Source: Mesorhizobium kowhaii | Lineage (GTDB): Bacteria > Pseudomonadota > Alphaproteobacteria > Rhizobiales > Rhizobiaceae | Assembly (NCBI RefSeq): GCF_003253745.1 | Contig: NZ_MZXV01000076.1 | Coordinates: 248,001-312,000 of the forward strand | Direction of reading: 5' to 3' | DNA length: 64,000 nucleotides | Shown: in pieces, positions 17,712 through 26,835 of the stretch | Layout: every line of letters begins with the position of its first letter | Position numbering within the stretch: position 1 is the stretch's first letter | The notes under the pieces: generated by a model | Seen by the model: the letters and a program-made list of their open reading frames with translations, nothing else | Database searches by the model: none | Told to the model about the DNA's origin: nothing | Position numbers and translations under genes: made by a program

Positions 17712-18565
17712 GCCGCTTTCCTCAGATGCTCGACACGGGCCGCGAAATCGTCGGCGCTCTTTTCGATGACGTTCGCCTGCATCCACGCCTGGAATTTCTC
17801 CCGGTCGGCGGCGATCTCGTCCCATTCCAGATAGGCCGCATTGTCTCGCGCGTAATACCCATGCGCGTAGGACGGGTGCGACCCGCCGGGCACGACGGAG
17901 ATCGCCGCGATCGTCCAACGCGGCAGCACGGTCAAATTGGGGTGCAGATCGTCGAAATTGTCGACCACTTCCTCCACCGTCACCACCGCGCGTTTGGCCG
18001 CCAGCACCGCTTCCTTCTGGATGCCGATGATGCCTTCGACCAGCACATTGCCGTTCCGGTCGGCCTTCTGCGCGTGGATGAAGGTGACATCGGGCCGGAT
18101 CGAAGGGACGGCCGCAAGCACCTCGCCGGTGAACGGACAGGTGACCGACTTGATGTTCGGATTGACCGCCGCCAGCCCAGCGCCGCGATAGCCGCGAAAC
18201 ACCGCGCAGGGCAGGCCGGCAGCACCGGCTTCATAGGCATTGGCCATGCCGGCATGGCTGTGTTCCTCGATCTCGATCGATCTGGGAAAACCGTTCTCGA
18301 TGGCGTCGCGAGCGCGCCGCAGCAGGCCGACGCCCGGATTGCCGACATAGGAGAAGACGATCTTCTTCGCCATGCCCATGCCGATCATCTGGTCGTAGAT
18401 CAGGTCCGGCGTCATGCGGATCAGGGTCAGGTCGCGAAACCCCTGGCGGATCGCCTCATGCGCCGCCGCCGTCGGGATCAGATGGGTGAAGCCCTCGAAG
18501 GCGACCGCGTCACCATCATTCAGGTTCTCGGCCACGGCCTGTTTGAGCGGCAGGAACTTGACCAT
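17708..18565 (-). CDS. catI: 3-oxoadipate CoA-transferase subunit A (CatI/GctA type)
   Basis: The 285-residue subunit starts MVKFLPLKQAVAENLNDGDAVAFEGFTHLIPTAAAHEAIRQG. It continues with NPGVGLLRRARDAIENGFPRSIEIEEHSHAGMANAYEAGAAGLPCAVFRGYRG, as in the glutaconate CoA-transferase A family. The ATG at 18565 is used although the frame is open further upstream, because upstream residues show no family similarity and the promoter region begins there. Function is paired with subunit B. Divergent from the IclR regulator across 121 bases containing a clear palindrome. Confidence 0.86.
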   Translation of the reverse strand: MVKFLPLKQAVAENLNDGDAVAFEGFTHLIPTAAAHEAIRQGFRDLTLIRMTPDLIYDQMIGMGMAKKIVFSYVGNPGVGLLRRARDAIENGFPRSIEIEEHSHAGMANAYEAGAAGLPCAVFRGYRGAGLAAVNPNIKSVTCPFTGEVLAAVPSIRPDVTFIHAQKADRNGNVLVEGIIGIQKEAVLAAKRAVVTVEEVVDNFDDLHPNLTVLPRWTIAAISVVPGGSHPSYAHGYYARDNAAYLEWDEIAADREKFQAWMQANVIEKSADDFAARVEHLRKAA

Positions 18566-18589
18566 CGCATCGGCTCCGCGTCTTAGAAA

Positions 18590-18624
18590 GTTCGTATTGC
18601 GAACATATGTTTTGTATGCAATAC
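18590..18624. promoter_or_regulatory. Candidate IclR-type operator in the pca divergent promoter
   Basis: A perfect palindrome GTTCG-N5-CGAAC occupies 18590-18604. The heptamers GTATTGC (18594-18600) and GCAATAC (18618-18624) form a second overlapping inverted repeat. The site lies between divergent catI and the IclR gene, where a PcaR-like protein is expected to bind. Confidence 0.6.
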
Positions 18625-18686
18625 TTTCTATGCTGAATGAGGGCATTGAGTCAATCCTGGCAAGGATGCCGTTCCGCGGAGGTGAG

Positions 18687-19457
18687 ATGGACGAAGAGGC
18701 GGCTTCCCGTGACCATGTCGGCTCGCTCGAGCGTGGCCTTGCCGTCATGGAGATCCTGGCCCGGCACCCTTCGGGGATGACACTGACTGAAATGGCCGAG
18801 GAGGCCGGCCTGACCCGCGCTGGCGCCCGTCGCTTCCTGCTAACGCTTGTCGCCACCGGCTACGCCACCCAGGCAGGCCGCGTGTTTTCGCTGTCGCCGC
18901 GCCTGCTGACCGTCGCCCGCACCTGGCTCGGCGGCGCCTCGCTGTGGAGCTTCGCCGCCCCGACCATGCGCGCAGTGGCGGCTGAGTTGAATGAGGCCTG
19001 CTCGGCGGCGATCCTGTCGGGCCAGGATGTCGTCTACGTCGCCCGCATTCCCGGCCGCCGCATCCTCAGCGTCTCGCTCGACGTCGGCACCAGGCTGCCG
19101 GCCTATTGCACCTCGATGGGGCGCATCCTGCTTGCCGGCCTGACGCCCCAGGAATTGGACGCATTTCTCGGCCAGGCGACGATCGAGAAACGGACACCGA
19201 AGACGATCACCGACAGGCGGCTGCTGGCCTACGCCATTGGCAAGGCCAAGGCGGACGGCTTTGCTGTCGTCGACGAAGAGCTGGAGCTCGGCCTGCGCTC
19301 GATCGCCGTGCCAATCCACGACCGCGCGGAGCGCACGGTTGCGGCCATCAACGTCTCGACCCAGTCCGCCCGCTTCTCCGTCGCGGAGATGGAACGGGAA
19401 ATCCTGCCGGCACTGCTTGAGGCCAAGCAGCGCATCGAGGATTTCTTCGTGGTCTAG
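18687..19457 (+). CDS. pcaR: IclR-family regulator of the beta-ketoadipate genes
   Basis: From the ATG at 18687 (preceded by CGGAGG) the protein is 256 residues. The winged HTH is at about 10-60 (GSLERGLAVMEILARHPSGMTLTEMAEEAGLTRAGARRFLLTL). The IclR effector domain follows with RRILSVSLDVGTRLPAYCTSMGRILLAGL and a DEELELGLRSIAVPI block. The divergent position next to catI-catJ-pcaF indicates control of that operon, as for PcaR/PcaU-type regulators responding to beta-ketoadipate or related intermediates. An ATG at 18630 would add 19 residues. Confidence 0.85.
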   Translation: MDEEAASRDHVGSLERGLAVMEILARHPSGMTLTEMAEEAGLTRAGARRFLLTLVATGYATQAGRVFSLSPRLLTVARTWLGGASLWSFAAPTMRAVAAELNEACSAAILSGQDVVYVARIPGRRILSVSLDVGTRLPAYCTSMGRILLAGLTPQELDAFLGQATIEKRTPKTITDRRLLAYAIGKAKADGFAVVDEELELGLRSIAVPIHDRAERTVAAINVSTQSARFSVAEMEREILPALLEAKQRIEDFFVV

Positions 19458-19481
19458 ATCATCGAGGTCGCGTCTTGCCAC

Positions 19482-20786
19482 TCAATGTTTGATGCGGTCG
19501 CGCATCGCGTACCAGAGCATGCCGAGCACATAGAGCGAACCGCGCAGCGCCGTGCCGCCCGGGAACGGCATGGGCGTGAGCGTCGAGAACAGGTCGAGCC
19601 GCGAAGCGTCACCGGTGATGGCCTCGGCCAAAAGCTTGCCCGACAGCGTCGACAGGATGACCCCCTTGCCGGAATAGCCATGCGCGAAATAGACCTCGCC
19701 ATAGTGCCCGACATGCGGCAGCCGCGACGTCGTCACCGACACCAGCCCGCCCCAGGCATGATCGATGCGGCAGCCCTGAAGTTGCGGAAAGGTCTTTTCC
19801 ATGTGCGGCCGCACGAAGCCGGCAATGTCGGCCGGCGGCGACGGTGTGTAGCGCTCACCGCCGCCGAACAGCAGGCGTCCGTCCGCCGACATGCGGTAAT
19901 AGTTGACGACGAAGCGGGTGTCGGACACCGCGACATTGGCCGGGATGACATTGCGTTTGCCCTCCAGCGGCTCGGTGGCGACGATGTAGTTGCCGACTGG
20001 CATGATGCGGCTGTTGACGCGCGGCTCCAGCCCATTGAGCAGCGCATCGCCCGCCAACACGACATGCTTTGCCCGGACCGACCCCTTGGCAGTCGAGACC
20101 CGGATCGAAGGTTCGCGCTCCAGCCGCACTGCAACTGAGTTTTCGTGAATGATGACGCCGGCCGCCGCCGCGGCGCGGGCAAGGCCGAGCGTGTAGTTCA
20201 GCGGATGCATATGGCCGCCAAGCGGCTCGTACATCGCGCCATGATAGGGCGTGTCGACCTTGCCGCGCGCTTCCGCCGCCGACAGGATTTCGGCATGCGG
20301 AAACTTCATCACCGTGGCCAGGCACTTGGCCTCTTCCTCAAGGTCTTTGAGATCGGAGCCATTGACCGCGCCGACCAGATGGCCGGTCAGCCTGAGGTCG
20401 CAATCGATGACGTGGCGCTCGATGATGTCGAGCACCAGCCCGCGCGCCTCGAAGGCGAGGTCGAACAGCGCCTTCGCCCGCTCGGGGCCGTAGAGCTTGA
20501 CCAGGCCCTTGGCGCCTTTGCGCAGACCGGGGATCATCTGGCCGCCATTGCGCCCCGACGCGCCCCAGCCGATCTTGCCACCTTCGAGCAGCACCACCTT
20601 CAACCCGCGTTCGGCGGCGTGAAGGGCGGCGGACAGGCCGGTACAGCCGCCGCCGACCACAACCAGGTCGGCATTGACGTCGCCTTGCAGGGCAGGATGG
20701 TCCGGCGACGGATTCGCCGTCGAGACATAGTAGGATTTGCCGATATCCAAACCGGAATTGAAACCCTCGGAATTGAAGCCCATCAT
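19482..20786 (-). CDS. FAD-dependent amine oxidoreductase, PuuB/OrdL-like (DAO family)
   Basis: The 434-residue protein has a Rossmann dinucleotide motif (LVVVGGGCTGLSAALHAAERGLKVVLLE) at about 42-69. GWGASGRNGGQMIPGL follows, the typical OrdL/PuuB segment, then a long DAO-type domain with GGHMHPLNYTLGLARAA. The C terminus has FAHGYSGKGVILSTLSGKLLAEAI. PuuB oxidises gamma-glutamyl-putrescine to the aldehyde. Substrate assignment here rests on the PuuA-like neighbour, whose stop overlaps this start by one base (TAATG). Confidence 0.88.
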   Translation of the reverse strand: MMGFNSEGFNSGLDIGKSYYVSTANPSPDHPALQGDVNADLVVVGGGCTGLSAALHAAERGLKVVLLEGGKIGWGASGRNGGQMIPGLRKGAKGLVKLYGPERAKALFDLAFEARGLVLDIIERHVIDCDLRLTGHLVGAVNGSDLKDLEEEAKCLATVMKFPHAEILSAAEARGKVDTPYHGAMYEPLGGHMHPLNYTLGLARAAAAAGVIIHENSVAVRLEREPSIRVSTAKGSVRAKHVVLAGDALLNGLEPRVNSRIMPVGNYIVATEPLEGKRNVIPANVAVSDTRFVVNYYRMSADGRLLFGGGERYTPSPPADIAGFVRPHMEKTFPQLQGCRIDHAWGGLVSVTTSRLPHVGHYGEVYFAHGYSGKGVILSTLSGKLLAEAITGDASRLDLFSTLTPMPFPGGTALRGSLYVLGMLWYAMRDRIKH

Positions 20787-22174
20787 TACACCTTCAACAG
20801 CAGGTGGTCTCGTTCCCAGCTCGTCACCACGCCCTGGAACAGGTCGAGTTCGACGCTCTTGACGCGCAGATAGGTCTGGAAGAAATCCTCGCCGAGCAGT
20901 GCCCGCACCGGGTCGCAAGCGGTGAAACGATCCAGCGCCTCCTCCATGGTTTTCGGCAAAGTGCTCTTGTTCTTGTAGGCATTGCCAGACGCCTCGGCCG
21001 ACCGCGCCAGCTTCTGCTCGACGCCGAGATAGCCTGCCAGGAGCGAACCGGCGATCGCCAGATAGGGATTGGAATCGGCACCCGGCAAGCGGTTCTCCAC
21101 CCGACGTGCGGCGCGGCCACCGGCCGGCACGCGCAGCCCGCAAGAACGGTTGTCATGCGACCACTCGATGTTGGCCGGCGCGCTGTGGTTCGGCCGGATG
21201 CGGCGGAACGAGTTCACGTTCGGCGCAAACAGCGGCATGATTTCCGGGACATATTTTTGCAGGCCGCCGATGAAATGGCCGAACATTTCCGTGTCGGCAT
21301 CGTCAGTGCCGGCAAACAGCGTCTTGCCGGCCTCATCGATGACCGACATGTGCAGATGCATCGAGCTCCCCGCCTGTGCCGCGATCGGCTTGGCCATGAA
21401 GGTGGCGTGCATGCCGCTCTGCTGCGCGGCCTGGCGCGTCAGCCGCTTGAACAGCAGCACCTTGTCAGCCAGCGGCAGTGCATCGCCATGCAGGAAGTTG
21501 ATCTCCAGCTGCGCTGTGCCCGATTCATGGATCAACGTGTCGAGCGGCAAGCCGGCCGCCGCGGCATAATCATAGATGCGGCGGATCACCGGCTCGAATT
21601 CCTCGAGTGCAGCCATGTCATAGGGATGCTGCACGGTCTCCGTGCGGCCATTGCCGCCGACCGGTGCGGTCAGCGGCCGGTCGGGGTCGGGATTGGGCGC
21701 GGTCAGATAGAATTCGAGCTCCGGCGCCACCACTGCCCGCCAGCCACGCTGGCGATAGAGATCGAGCACGGCTCTCAGCACATGGCGCGGCGACGCCATC
21801 CATGGCCGGTCGTCCATGTGGAACGCATCGGCAAACACATAGGCCTTGCCAGCCCCGGCGCCGGGCGCCAGGCAGAGCGTCGAGACGTCAGGCACCATCC
21901 GCATATCCGGGTCCGAATAAGCAAAACCCTCGTCGATCGAACCGGAATAGCGGCCGTCGATGCTGACCAGAAAAGCGCTGCTCGGCAGATAAAGCGCGCG
22001 GTCTTCCAGCGCCTTGACGAATTTGGCCGTCGGCAAGGCCTTGCCGCGCAGGACGCCGTTCATGTCGGGCACCAGGCACTCGATCTCGTTGATGCCGTGC
22101 TGGGCTAGCCAGGTCCTGGGATCGTTGCCGCTGGAGAGCAAGGTATTCGCGTTTTTATCAAGCATTTCGTTCAT
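20786..22174 (-). CDS. Glutamine-synthetase-family gamma-glutamyl-amine ligase (PuuA-like)
   Basis: The 462-residue protein carries the GS family features: an N-terminal beta-grasp with ECLVPDMNGVLRGKALPTAKF and the catalytic APELEFYL glutamate. GSSMHLHMSVID, the RPNHSAPANIEWSHDNRSCGLRVP region and NRLPGADSNPYLAIA follow. PuuA-type members ligate glutamate to an amine such as putrescine, using ATP. The start overlaps the preceding glycosyltransferase stop by four bases. Ethanolamine or another amine as substrate is possible; the Pot-like transporter nearby favours a polyamine. Confidence 0.85.
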   Translation of the reverse strand: MNEMLDKNANTLLSSGNDPRTWLAQHGINEIECLVPDMNGVLRGKALPTAKFVKALEDRALYLPSSAFLVSIDGRYSGSIDEGFAYSDPDMRMVPDVSTLCLAPGAGAGKAYVFADAFHMDDRPWMASPRHVLRAVLDLYRQRGWRAVVAPELEFYLTAPNPDPDRPLTAPVGGNGRTETVQHPYDMAALEEFEPVIRRIYDYAAAAGLPLDTLIHESGTAQLEINFLHGDALPLADKVLLFKRLTRQAAQQSGMHATFMAKPIAAQAGSSMHLHMSVIDEAGKTLFAGTDDADTEMFGHFIGGLQKYVPEIMPLFAPNVNSFRRIRPNHSAPANIEWSHDNRSCGLRVPAGGRAARRVENRLPGADSNPYLAIAGSLLAGYLGVEQKLARSAEASGNAYKNKSTLPKTMEEALDRFTACDPVRALLGEDFFQTYLRVKSVELDLFQGVVTSWERDHLLLKV

Positions 22175-23454
22175 GTCCGTACCAGAGAGAGAATGGCTTG
22201 CGCGGCCACGTCCGTTCCAGGGGTCAGCGCCATATGGGCTGCATTGTCCCTGAGGCGGGCGCGCATGGCGTCATCGGCCAGCAGGCCGAGAATGGCTCCC
22301 TCCAATACTCCTTCGGTCCAGCCGTCACGGCCGATATGGTTGCCGACGCCGGTCTCCTCGGCGCGCCGCGCATTGTCATGCCCGTCCCAGCAATAGGGCA
22401 TGATCAGCGACGGCACGCCGAAGCGCAGCGCCTCGCAAAAGCTGTTGTTGCCGCCGTGATGGATGAACAGGTCGGATTTCGCCACCACCGAGGGCTGCGG
22501 AAACCAGGCGTCGAGATAGACATTGTCCGGCACCGCGCGGTACGTGTCGCGCAGGCCGCCGGCATTGACGATGAACCGCGCCGGCAGCCTGTCGAACACA
22601 GCCAGCATGCGCTCGATCAGGCCGACATCCATGGCGCCGAGACTGCCGAAGCTGAGATAGACCAGCGGCCCGCCATTGCGCGGAAACACCGGCACCTCGA
22701 ACGGTCCTTCCGAACGCACGCAGCCTTCGAGATAGACGAAGCGGGCCGGGTCGAGCGGCTCGGCGCGCTCGCGGCGCACGATCGTCGGCGTCAGCAGCAG
22801 GTTGAGATCGGGGGAGACTTCAAGGAACAGGCCCTTCGGCAGCGGTGCCAGGCCGGCATCCGTCCGAAAGCGGTTGAAGCGGTCATGCGCCGGCGCCGAA
22901 GCCTTGAGATAGCGGGTCTCGAACGCCGCGCGTTGCGGGTCGTCAGTGCCAAGCCCCGACAGATAGGGCGGCACCTGCGCATCCGGAAGCTCGGTCTCGG
23001 CGCAGGAGACAACGCGCACCCATGGGCAGCCGGCAGCGGCGATCGCCGGGAACATGATGACATTGTCGAGCACCACGGCGTCCGGCTTCAGCCGCGCCAG
23101 CAATTGGCGCAGCGGCGCTTCGGCGTTGACCGCGGTGTCGACGATGGCTTGCCAGGTCGGCGCGACATAGGTTTCGAGCTGGTCGATCGGGCTCAGCCTG
23201 AAATGCGGCAGATGCCTGCGCACGAAGGCCTGCCAGTAGCTCTGGCGCTCGCTGTCGCTCAGTGGCTCGTCGGTGGGCAGCTGGTATTCCTGAAAACCAT
23301 AGTCGGCAAAGACGCCGGAAAAGCCGGCATGGCAGATGAAGACCGGTCGGGCGCCTTTCGCCCGCAATGCTTGTGCGATGCCAACGCAATTCAACGCCGC
23401 GCCGAAACTCGCTTCGGGAAACAGCGCGATGGTCGGGCTGGCTTTACGCGTCAA
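22171..23454 (-). CDS. GT-B fold glycosyltransferase (UGT/MGT-like), copy 1
   Basis: The 427-residue protein has an N-terminal Rossmann half beginning TIALFPEASFGAALNCVGIAQALRAKG. The C-terminal donor-binding half has PLVYLSFGSLG, DAWFPQPSVVAKSDLFIHHGGNNSFCEALRFGVPSLIMPYCWDGHDNARR and a final helix. HHGGNNSF...P corresponds to the UDP-sugar motif of GT family 1. The acceptor is unknown. It is clearly paralogous to 28710-29984. Its position, overlapping the GS-like gene by four bases and next to an amine oxidase, is not part of the standard Puu pathway. Confidence 0.85.
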   Translation of the reverse strand: MTRKASPTIALFPEASFGAALNCVGIAQALRAKGARPVFICHAGFSGVFADYGFQEYQLPTDEPLSDSERQSYWQAFVRRHLPHFRLSPIDQLETYVAPTWQAIVDTAVNAEAPLRQLLARLKPDAVVLDNVIMFPAIAAAGCPWVRVVSCAETELPDAQVPPYLSGLGTDDPQRAAFETRYLKASAPAHDRFNRFRTDAGLAPLPKGLFLEVSPDLNLLLTPTIVRRERAEPLDPARFVYLEGCVRSEGPFEVPVFPRNGGPLVYLSFGSLGAMDVGLIERMLAVFDRLPARFIVNAGGLRDTYRAVPDNVYLDAWFPQPSVVAKSDLFIHHGGNNSFCEALRFGVPSLIMPYCWDGHDNARRAEETGVGNHIGRDGWTEGVLEGAILGLLADDAMRARLRDNAAHMALTPGTDVAAQAILSLVRT

Positions 23455-23464
23455 TTAATCCTCG

Positions 23465-24403
23465 TCATTCCGGCCGGCTGATCATGCCGAACAGGGCGGG
23501 CGCCCCGCGACTGGCCGCTTGCGGTCGCTGGTTGCGGGAGAGCCGCAGGTGAATGCGAAGCAGATCGGCCGCCACCTCATACTGCCGGCTTTCAAGATGG
23601 TCGAGTATATTCAGGTGCTCGCGCAGCGATTGCCGCAGCCGGAAGACGTTGACGCCGGCATAGATGCCGGGCAGCCGGCGCAGCCTGAGGTGATCGGCCA
23701 GCGCATCGGCAATGAACCGGTTGGCGCAGCCTTCAGCGAGCATGCCGTGAAAATCGATGTCCAGCCGCTGGAACTCGCGGGTGTCGAATGCGGCGTCCGG
23801 CAGCGCCAACAGCGCTTCCATGCCCTGGCGCAAGGCCGCGGCGCGTGCGTCGTCCAGCCGGAAGCCGGGCGTCAGGATGGCTGCGGGCTCCAGTAGCAAG
23901 CGGTACTCATAGCTTTCGCCTTGTGCCTCCGGATCGTCCGGCGCGCGGCGAAACAGCCAGGATTGGCCGGGCGCGCGGTCGAGCAGATTCTCTTCCGTCA
24001 GTTTGTTGAGAGCTTTTAGTACCGTCTTTCGCTCGGCGCTGTACCGCCGCATCAATGCCGCGACGGTCACCGTCTGGTCCAGTCGCCGCGCCGACCGGTC
24101 GCGCAGGATCGCCTCGGCAAGCTCGTCCTCCTCGGTAAGAGGCAATTCAGCCGCAATAGCCGGCTGAGTCGTGAGGTCGATGGCCAGGTGATAACCGGAA
24201 TCAGCCTCCCAACGCACAACGCCCTGTTCCGCGAGCAGGCTAAGCGCCGCCCGTACCGGCGTGCGCGACACATTGCATAGCGAGGCGATCTGCTGTTCGG
24301 GCAGCCGCGAGCCGGGCTCGAAGCCGCGCTGCCGCGCTACATCCAGGATGCGCTGCGCCAGGTCGAGGTGGTTGGTGCGGGGTCGTCGGGCGGCAGCTTG
24401 CAT
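23465..24403 (-). CDS. GntR-family transcriptional regulator
   Basis: The 312-residue protein has the GntR winged HTH near residues 10-75 (LDLAQRILDVARQRGFEPGSRLPEQQIASLCNVSRTPVRAALSLLAEQGVVRW). A second wHTH-like stretch follows (LMRRYSAERKTVLKALNKLTEENLLDR). The C-terminal helical FCD-like domain has DIDFHGMLAEGCANRF and REHLNILDHLESRQYEVAADLLRIHL. The second DNA-binding-like module makes it longer than usual FadR-type members. It is divergent from the polyamine-type ABC operon and ends 11 bases before the copy 1 glycosyltransferase start, so it probably controls both arms. Confidence 0.88.
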   Translation of the reverse strand: MQAAARRPRTNHLDLAQRILDVARQRGFEPGSRLPEQQIASLCNVSRTPVRAALSLLAEQGVVRWEADSGYHLAIDLTTQPAIAAELPLTEEDELAEAILRDRSARRLDQTVTVAALMRRYSAERKTVLKALNKLTEENLLDRAPGQSWLFRRAPDDPEAQGESYEYRLLLEPAAILTPGFRLDDARAAALRQGMEALLALPDAAFDTREFQRLDIDFHGMLAEGCANRFIADALADHLRLRRLPGIYAGVNVFRLRQSLREHLNILDHLESRQYEVAADLLRIHLRLSRNQRPQAASRGAPALFGMISRPE

Positions 24404-24504
24404 GACAATGCTCGTGAACGGACGTGACCTATATGCTTTGACCGATCGGCCTCGCGGACGCAATCGGCCAGATTCCTCGGTCGCTTGGCAAATTATGGAT
24501 TGAC

Positions 24505-24526
24505 GTACTTTTTTCTGCAATAGTAC
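24505..24526. promoter_or_regulatory. Candidate promoter/operator of the polyamine-type ABC operon
   Basis: GTAC at 24505-24508 and GTAC at 24523-24526 flank an AT-rich imperfect palindrome. A TTGACG hexamer (24500-24505) just before it resembles a -35 element. The site lies between the divergent GntR gene and the binding-protein gene. Binding by that regulator is a guess from position. Confidence 0.35.
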
Positions 24527-24642
24527 TGTCAGGACAATCGGCACAAAAAAGACCGAGGGAACGGGATCGAGGCGGCGGCATGGGTCGCAGGCGTTGGTCC
24601 GGCGAATGAAATTCGACGATCAACCAGAATGGGGAACCTGTC

Positions 24643-25710
24643 ATGACCGCCACGACCTTCTTGCGGCACCGTTCGCTGAAGATGCCGTCAATCGCACTCG
24701 GCCTGGCCTTGGCGCTGTCGGTGCCGGCGGCCGCCGCCGATCTCGTCATTTCCAACTGGGACGGCTACATGGCGCCCGACGCCATGGCCGCCTTCAAGAC
24801 CGCGACCGGGGTTTCCGGCGAAGTGGTTGTTCATGCCACCAATGAAGAGATCATGGGCAAGCTTATCGCCGCCGGCGGCAAGGGCTATGACGTGGTCTTC
24901 GTCTCCTCGCCCTTCGCCGAGGTGCTGAACAAGCTCGGCCTGACCGAGCCGATCGACCACACCAAGGTCCCCAACCTCGCCAACCTCTATCCGGAAGCGA
25001 CCAAGCTGCCGCACGATGTCGGCAACAATTTCTCGGTGCCTTACACCTGGGGCACGACAGGCCTCTGCTACCGCTCTGACCTGGTGAAGGTCGCGCCGAC
25101 GAGCTGGAGCGATCTGCTTGCCCCCTCCGACGACCTCAAGGGCAAGACCACCATGCTGGCGACCGATCGCTGGCTGCTGGCGGCCGGCCAGCTCGACAAG
25201 GGCTTTTCGGTCAACGAGACCGACCCGGCCAAGATGGCCGAGGTCAAGGACCTGCTGATCTCGGCCAAGAAGACCCTGCTCGCCTATGACGACACCACCT
25301 TCTATTCGAAGCTGGTTTCCGGCGAAGCGCTGATGGTGCAGGCATGGGACGGCTGGTGCAATTACGGCATCGCCGAAAAACCCGAGATCAAGTACGTCAT
25401 CCCCAAGGAAGGTTCCGACCTGTGGGTCGACACGATGGTGGTGATGAAGGCCTCCGCCAACAAGGACGCCGCCTTCCAGTTCATCAACTTCATGCTCGAC
25501 GCCAAGAACCACGCCTGGGCGGCGCAGAACATCGACTACAAGGTGCCGAACAAGCCGGCTATGGAAAGCCTGCCCGCCGACTTCCTGGCAAAATTCCCCA
25601 ACATGGCGATGCCGGTGGCCGACCTCGTCAAGTTCGAGCAACTGCGCGACGTCGGCGACGCCCAGCGCGACTATTCGAAGATCGTCAGCGAGATCAAGGC
25701 CGCGCAGTAA
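24643..25710 (+). CDS. Polyamine-type ABC transporter substrate-binding protein (PotD/PotF-like)
   Basis: The 355-residue protein has a Sec leader (LKMPSIALGLALALSVPAAAA). The PotD/F-type mature part begins DLVISNWDGYMAPDAMAAFKTATG. YDVVFVSSPFAEVLNKLGL, YTWGTTGLCYRSD, the lobe hinge VQAWDGWCNYG and a C-terminal NIDYKVPNKPAMESLP segment follow. This family binds putrescine, spermidine or related amines in the periplasm. Three transport components follow on the same strand. Substrate is inferred from family and from the PuuA/PuuB-like genes divergent to it. Confidence 0.88.
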   Translation: MTATTFLRHRSLKMPSIALGLALALSVPAAAADLVISNWDGYMAPDAMAAFKTATGVSGEVVVHATNEEIMGKLIAAGGKGYDVVFVSSPFAEVLNKLGLTEPIDHTKVPNLANLYPEATKLPHDVGNNFSVPYTWGTTGLCYRSDLVKVAPTSWSDLLAPSDDLKGKTTMLATDRWLLAAGQLDKGFSVNETDPAKMAEVKDLLISAKKTLLAYDDTTFYSKLVSGEALMVQAWDGWCNYGIAEKPEIKYVIPKEGSDLWVDTMVVMKASANKDAAFQFINFMLDAKNHAWAAQNIDYKVPNKPAMESLPADFLAKFPNMAMPVADLVKFEQLRDVGDAQRDYSKIVSEIKAAQ

Positions 25711-25758
25711 GCGGCGTCAAACCAGATATCACGGCCGGCAGCGCTACTGCCGCCGGCC

Positions 25759-26652
25759 TTGAGCGGTACCCGAAAATTGTCCCAGACCCGACTTCGCTCC
25801 TCCTTGCTGATGGCCCCGGCGCTGGTCTGGCTGACCGCGCTGATGGTGGTGCCGTGCGCATTGGTGCTGGCGCTCGCCTTCTTCCGGCGCGGCATCTATG
25901 GCGGCATCGAATACACCTTCACGCTGGAGAATTTCGGGCTGGTGTTCGACCCGCTCTATGCGGGTATCTTCCTCAACTCGGCGCGTATCGCCGGCACGGC
26001 GGCGCTGATCGCGGTGGTCATCGGCTATGCCGCCGCCTACGCGATCGCAGCCGCACCACGCCGGCTGCAGCCGGTGTTCCTGTTCTTCGCCGTGCTGCCG
26101 TTCTGGTCCAACTATCTGATCCGCACCTATGCCTGGATCGTGCTGCTCAACCGCGAAGGCCTGATCACCCAGTTGCTGCGTTGGTTCGGCTACACCGGTG
26201 AGCAGCCGTCGATGCTCTATACCGAGGGCGCGGTCATTGCCGGCCTGGTCTATAACTATCTGCCCTTCGTCATCCTCGCCTGCTACGCGCCGCTGTCGCG
26301 GCTCAATCCGGAACTCGCCGAAGCCTCGCGCGACCTCGGCGCTTCGGCCCTCACCACCTTTCGCCGCGTCATCCTGCCGCTGACCGTGCCCGGCATCGCC
26401 GCCGGCGCCGTGTTCGTCTTCGTGCTGTCGATCGGCAATTTCGTCACCCCTGCCCTGCTCGGCGGCGGCCGCTTCCAGATGATCGGCAATCTCGTCTACG
26501 ACCAGTTCCTGACCGCCAATGACTGGCCCTTCGGCGCGGCCTTGGCAATGGCGCTGATCGCCATCATGCTGCTGGTGCTGATGGCGCAGGCCCTGGCTGC
26601 GGATCGTGCCTCCGGGCGTGCGGCCGAGGCCAAGGGTGACGCCGATGGCTGA
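25759..26652 (+). CDS. Polyamine-type ABC transporter permease (PotB/PotH-like)
   Basis: The 297-residue permease has six membrane helices. The first is LLMAPALVWLTALMVVPCALVLALAFF, and the binding-protein-dependent permease loop is EASRDLGASALTTFRRVILPLTVPGIAAG near residue 200. The start is uncertain: a TTG at 25759 is used here, and a second TTG at 25777 is possible; neither has a good ribosome site. It pairs with the permease at 26836, from which a palindromic repeat separates it. Confidence 0.86.
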   Translation: MSGTRKLSQTRLRSSLLMAPALVWLTALMVVPCALVLALAFFRRGIYGGIEYTFTLENFGLVFDPLYAGIFLNSARIAGTAALIAVVIGYAAAYAIAAAPRRLQPVFLFFAVLPFWSNYLIRTYAWIVLLNREGLITQLLRWFGYTGEQPSMLYTEGAVIAGLVYNYLPFVILACYAPLSRLNPELAEASRDLGASALTTFRRVILPLTVPGIAAGAVFVFVLSIGNFVTPALLGGGRFQMIGNLVYDQFLTANDWPFGAALAMALIAIMLLVLMAQALAADRASGRAAEAKGDADG

Positions 26653-26666
26653 GCGCTTCTTCCTTC

Positions 26667-26793
26667 CCTTCTCCTCGTTCACGGGGAGAAGGTGCCCCGA
26701 AGTGGCGGATGAGGGGCGGCGCAAGCTCCTGCAATGTCGGGCGCTGCCTCTCATCCGCCTGCCGGCATCTTCTCCCCGTAAACGGGGAGAAGG
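26667..26793. repeat. Palindromic element inside the polyamine-type ABC operon
   Basis: Two GGGGAGAAGG hairpins in inverted orientation (26667-26693 and about 26770-26793) enclose a stretch with GCGGATGAGGGG and CCTCTCATCCGC. The whole is therefore a nested palindrome of about 127 bases. It lies between the two permease genes, after the first stop and before the second ribosome site (GGAGG at 26825). It leaves the downstream frame open and so creates a spurious long ORF. Confidence 0.8.
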
Positions 26794-26835
26794 ACGCTGG
26801 TCGCTCGCTTGCCTCCAGACTACCGGAGGGCAACC

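Noticed and set aside
20804..23481. Large plus-strand ORFs opposite the glutamine-synthetase-like and glycosyltransferase genes
   Set aside because: Composition is typical antisense of high-GC coding DNA, and the opposite strand has clear enzyme motifs.
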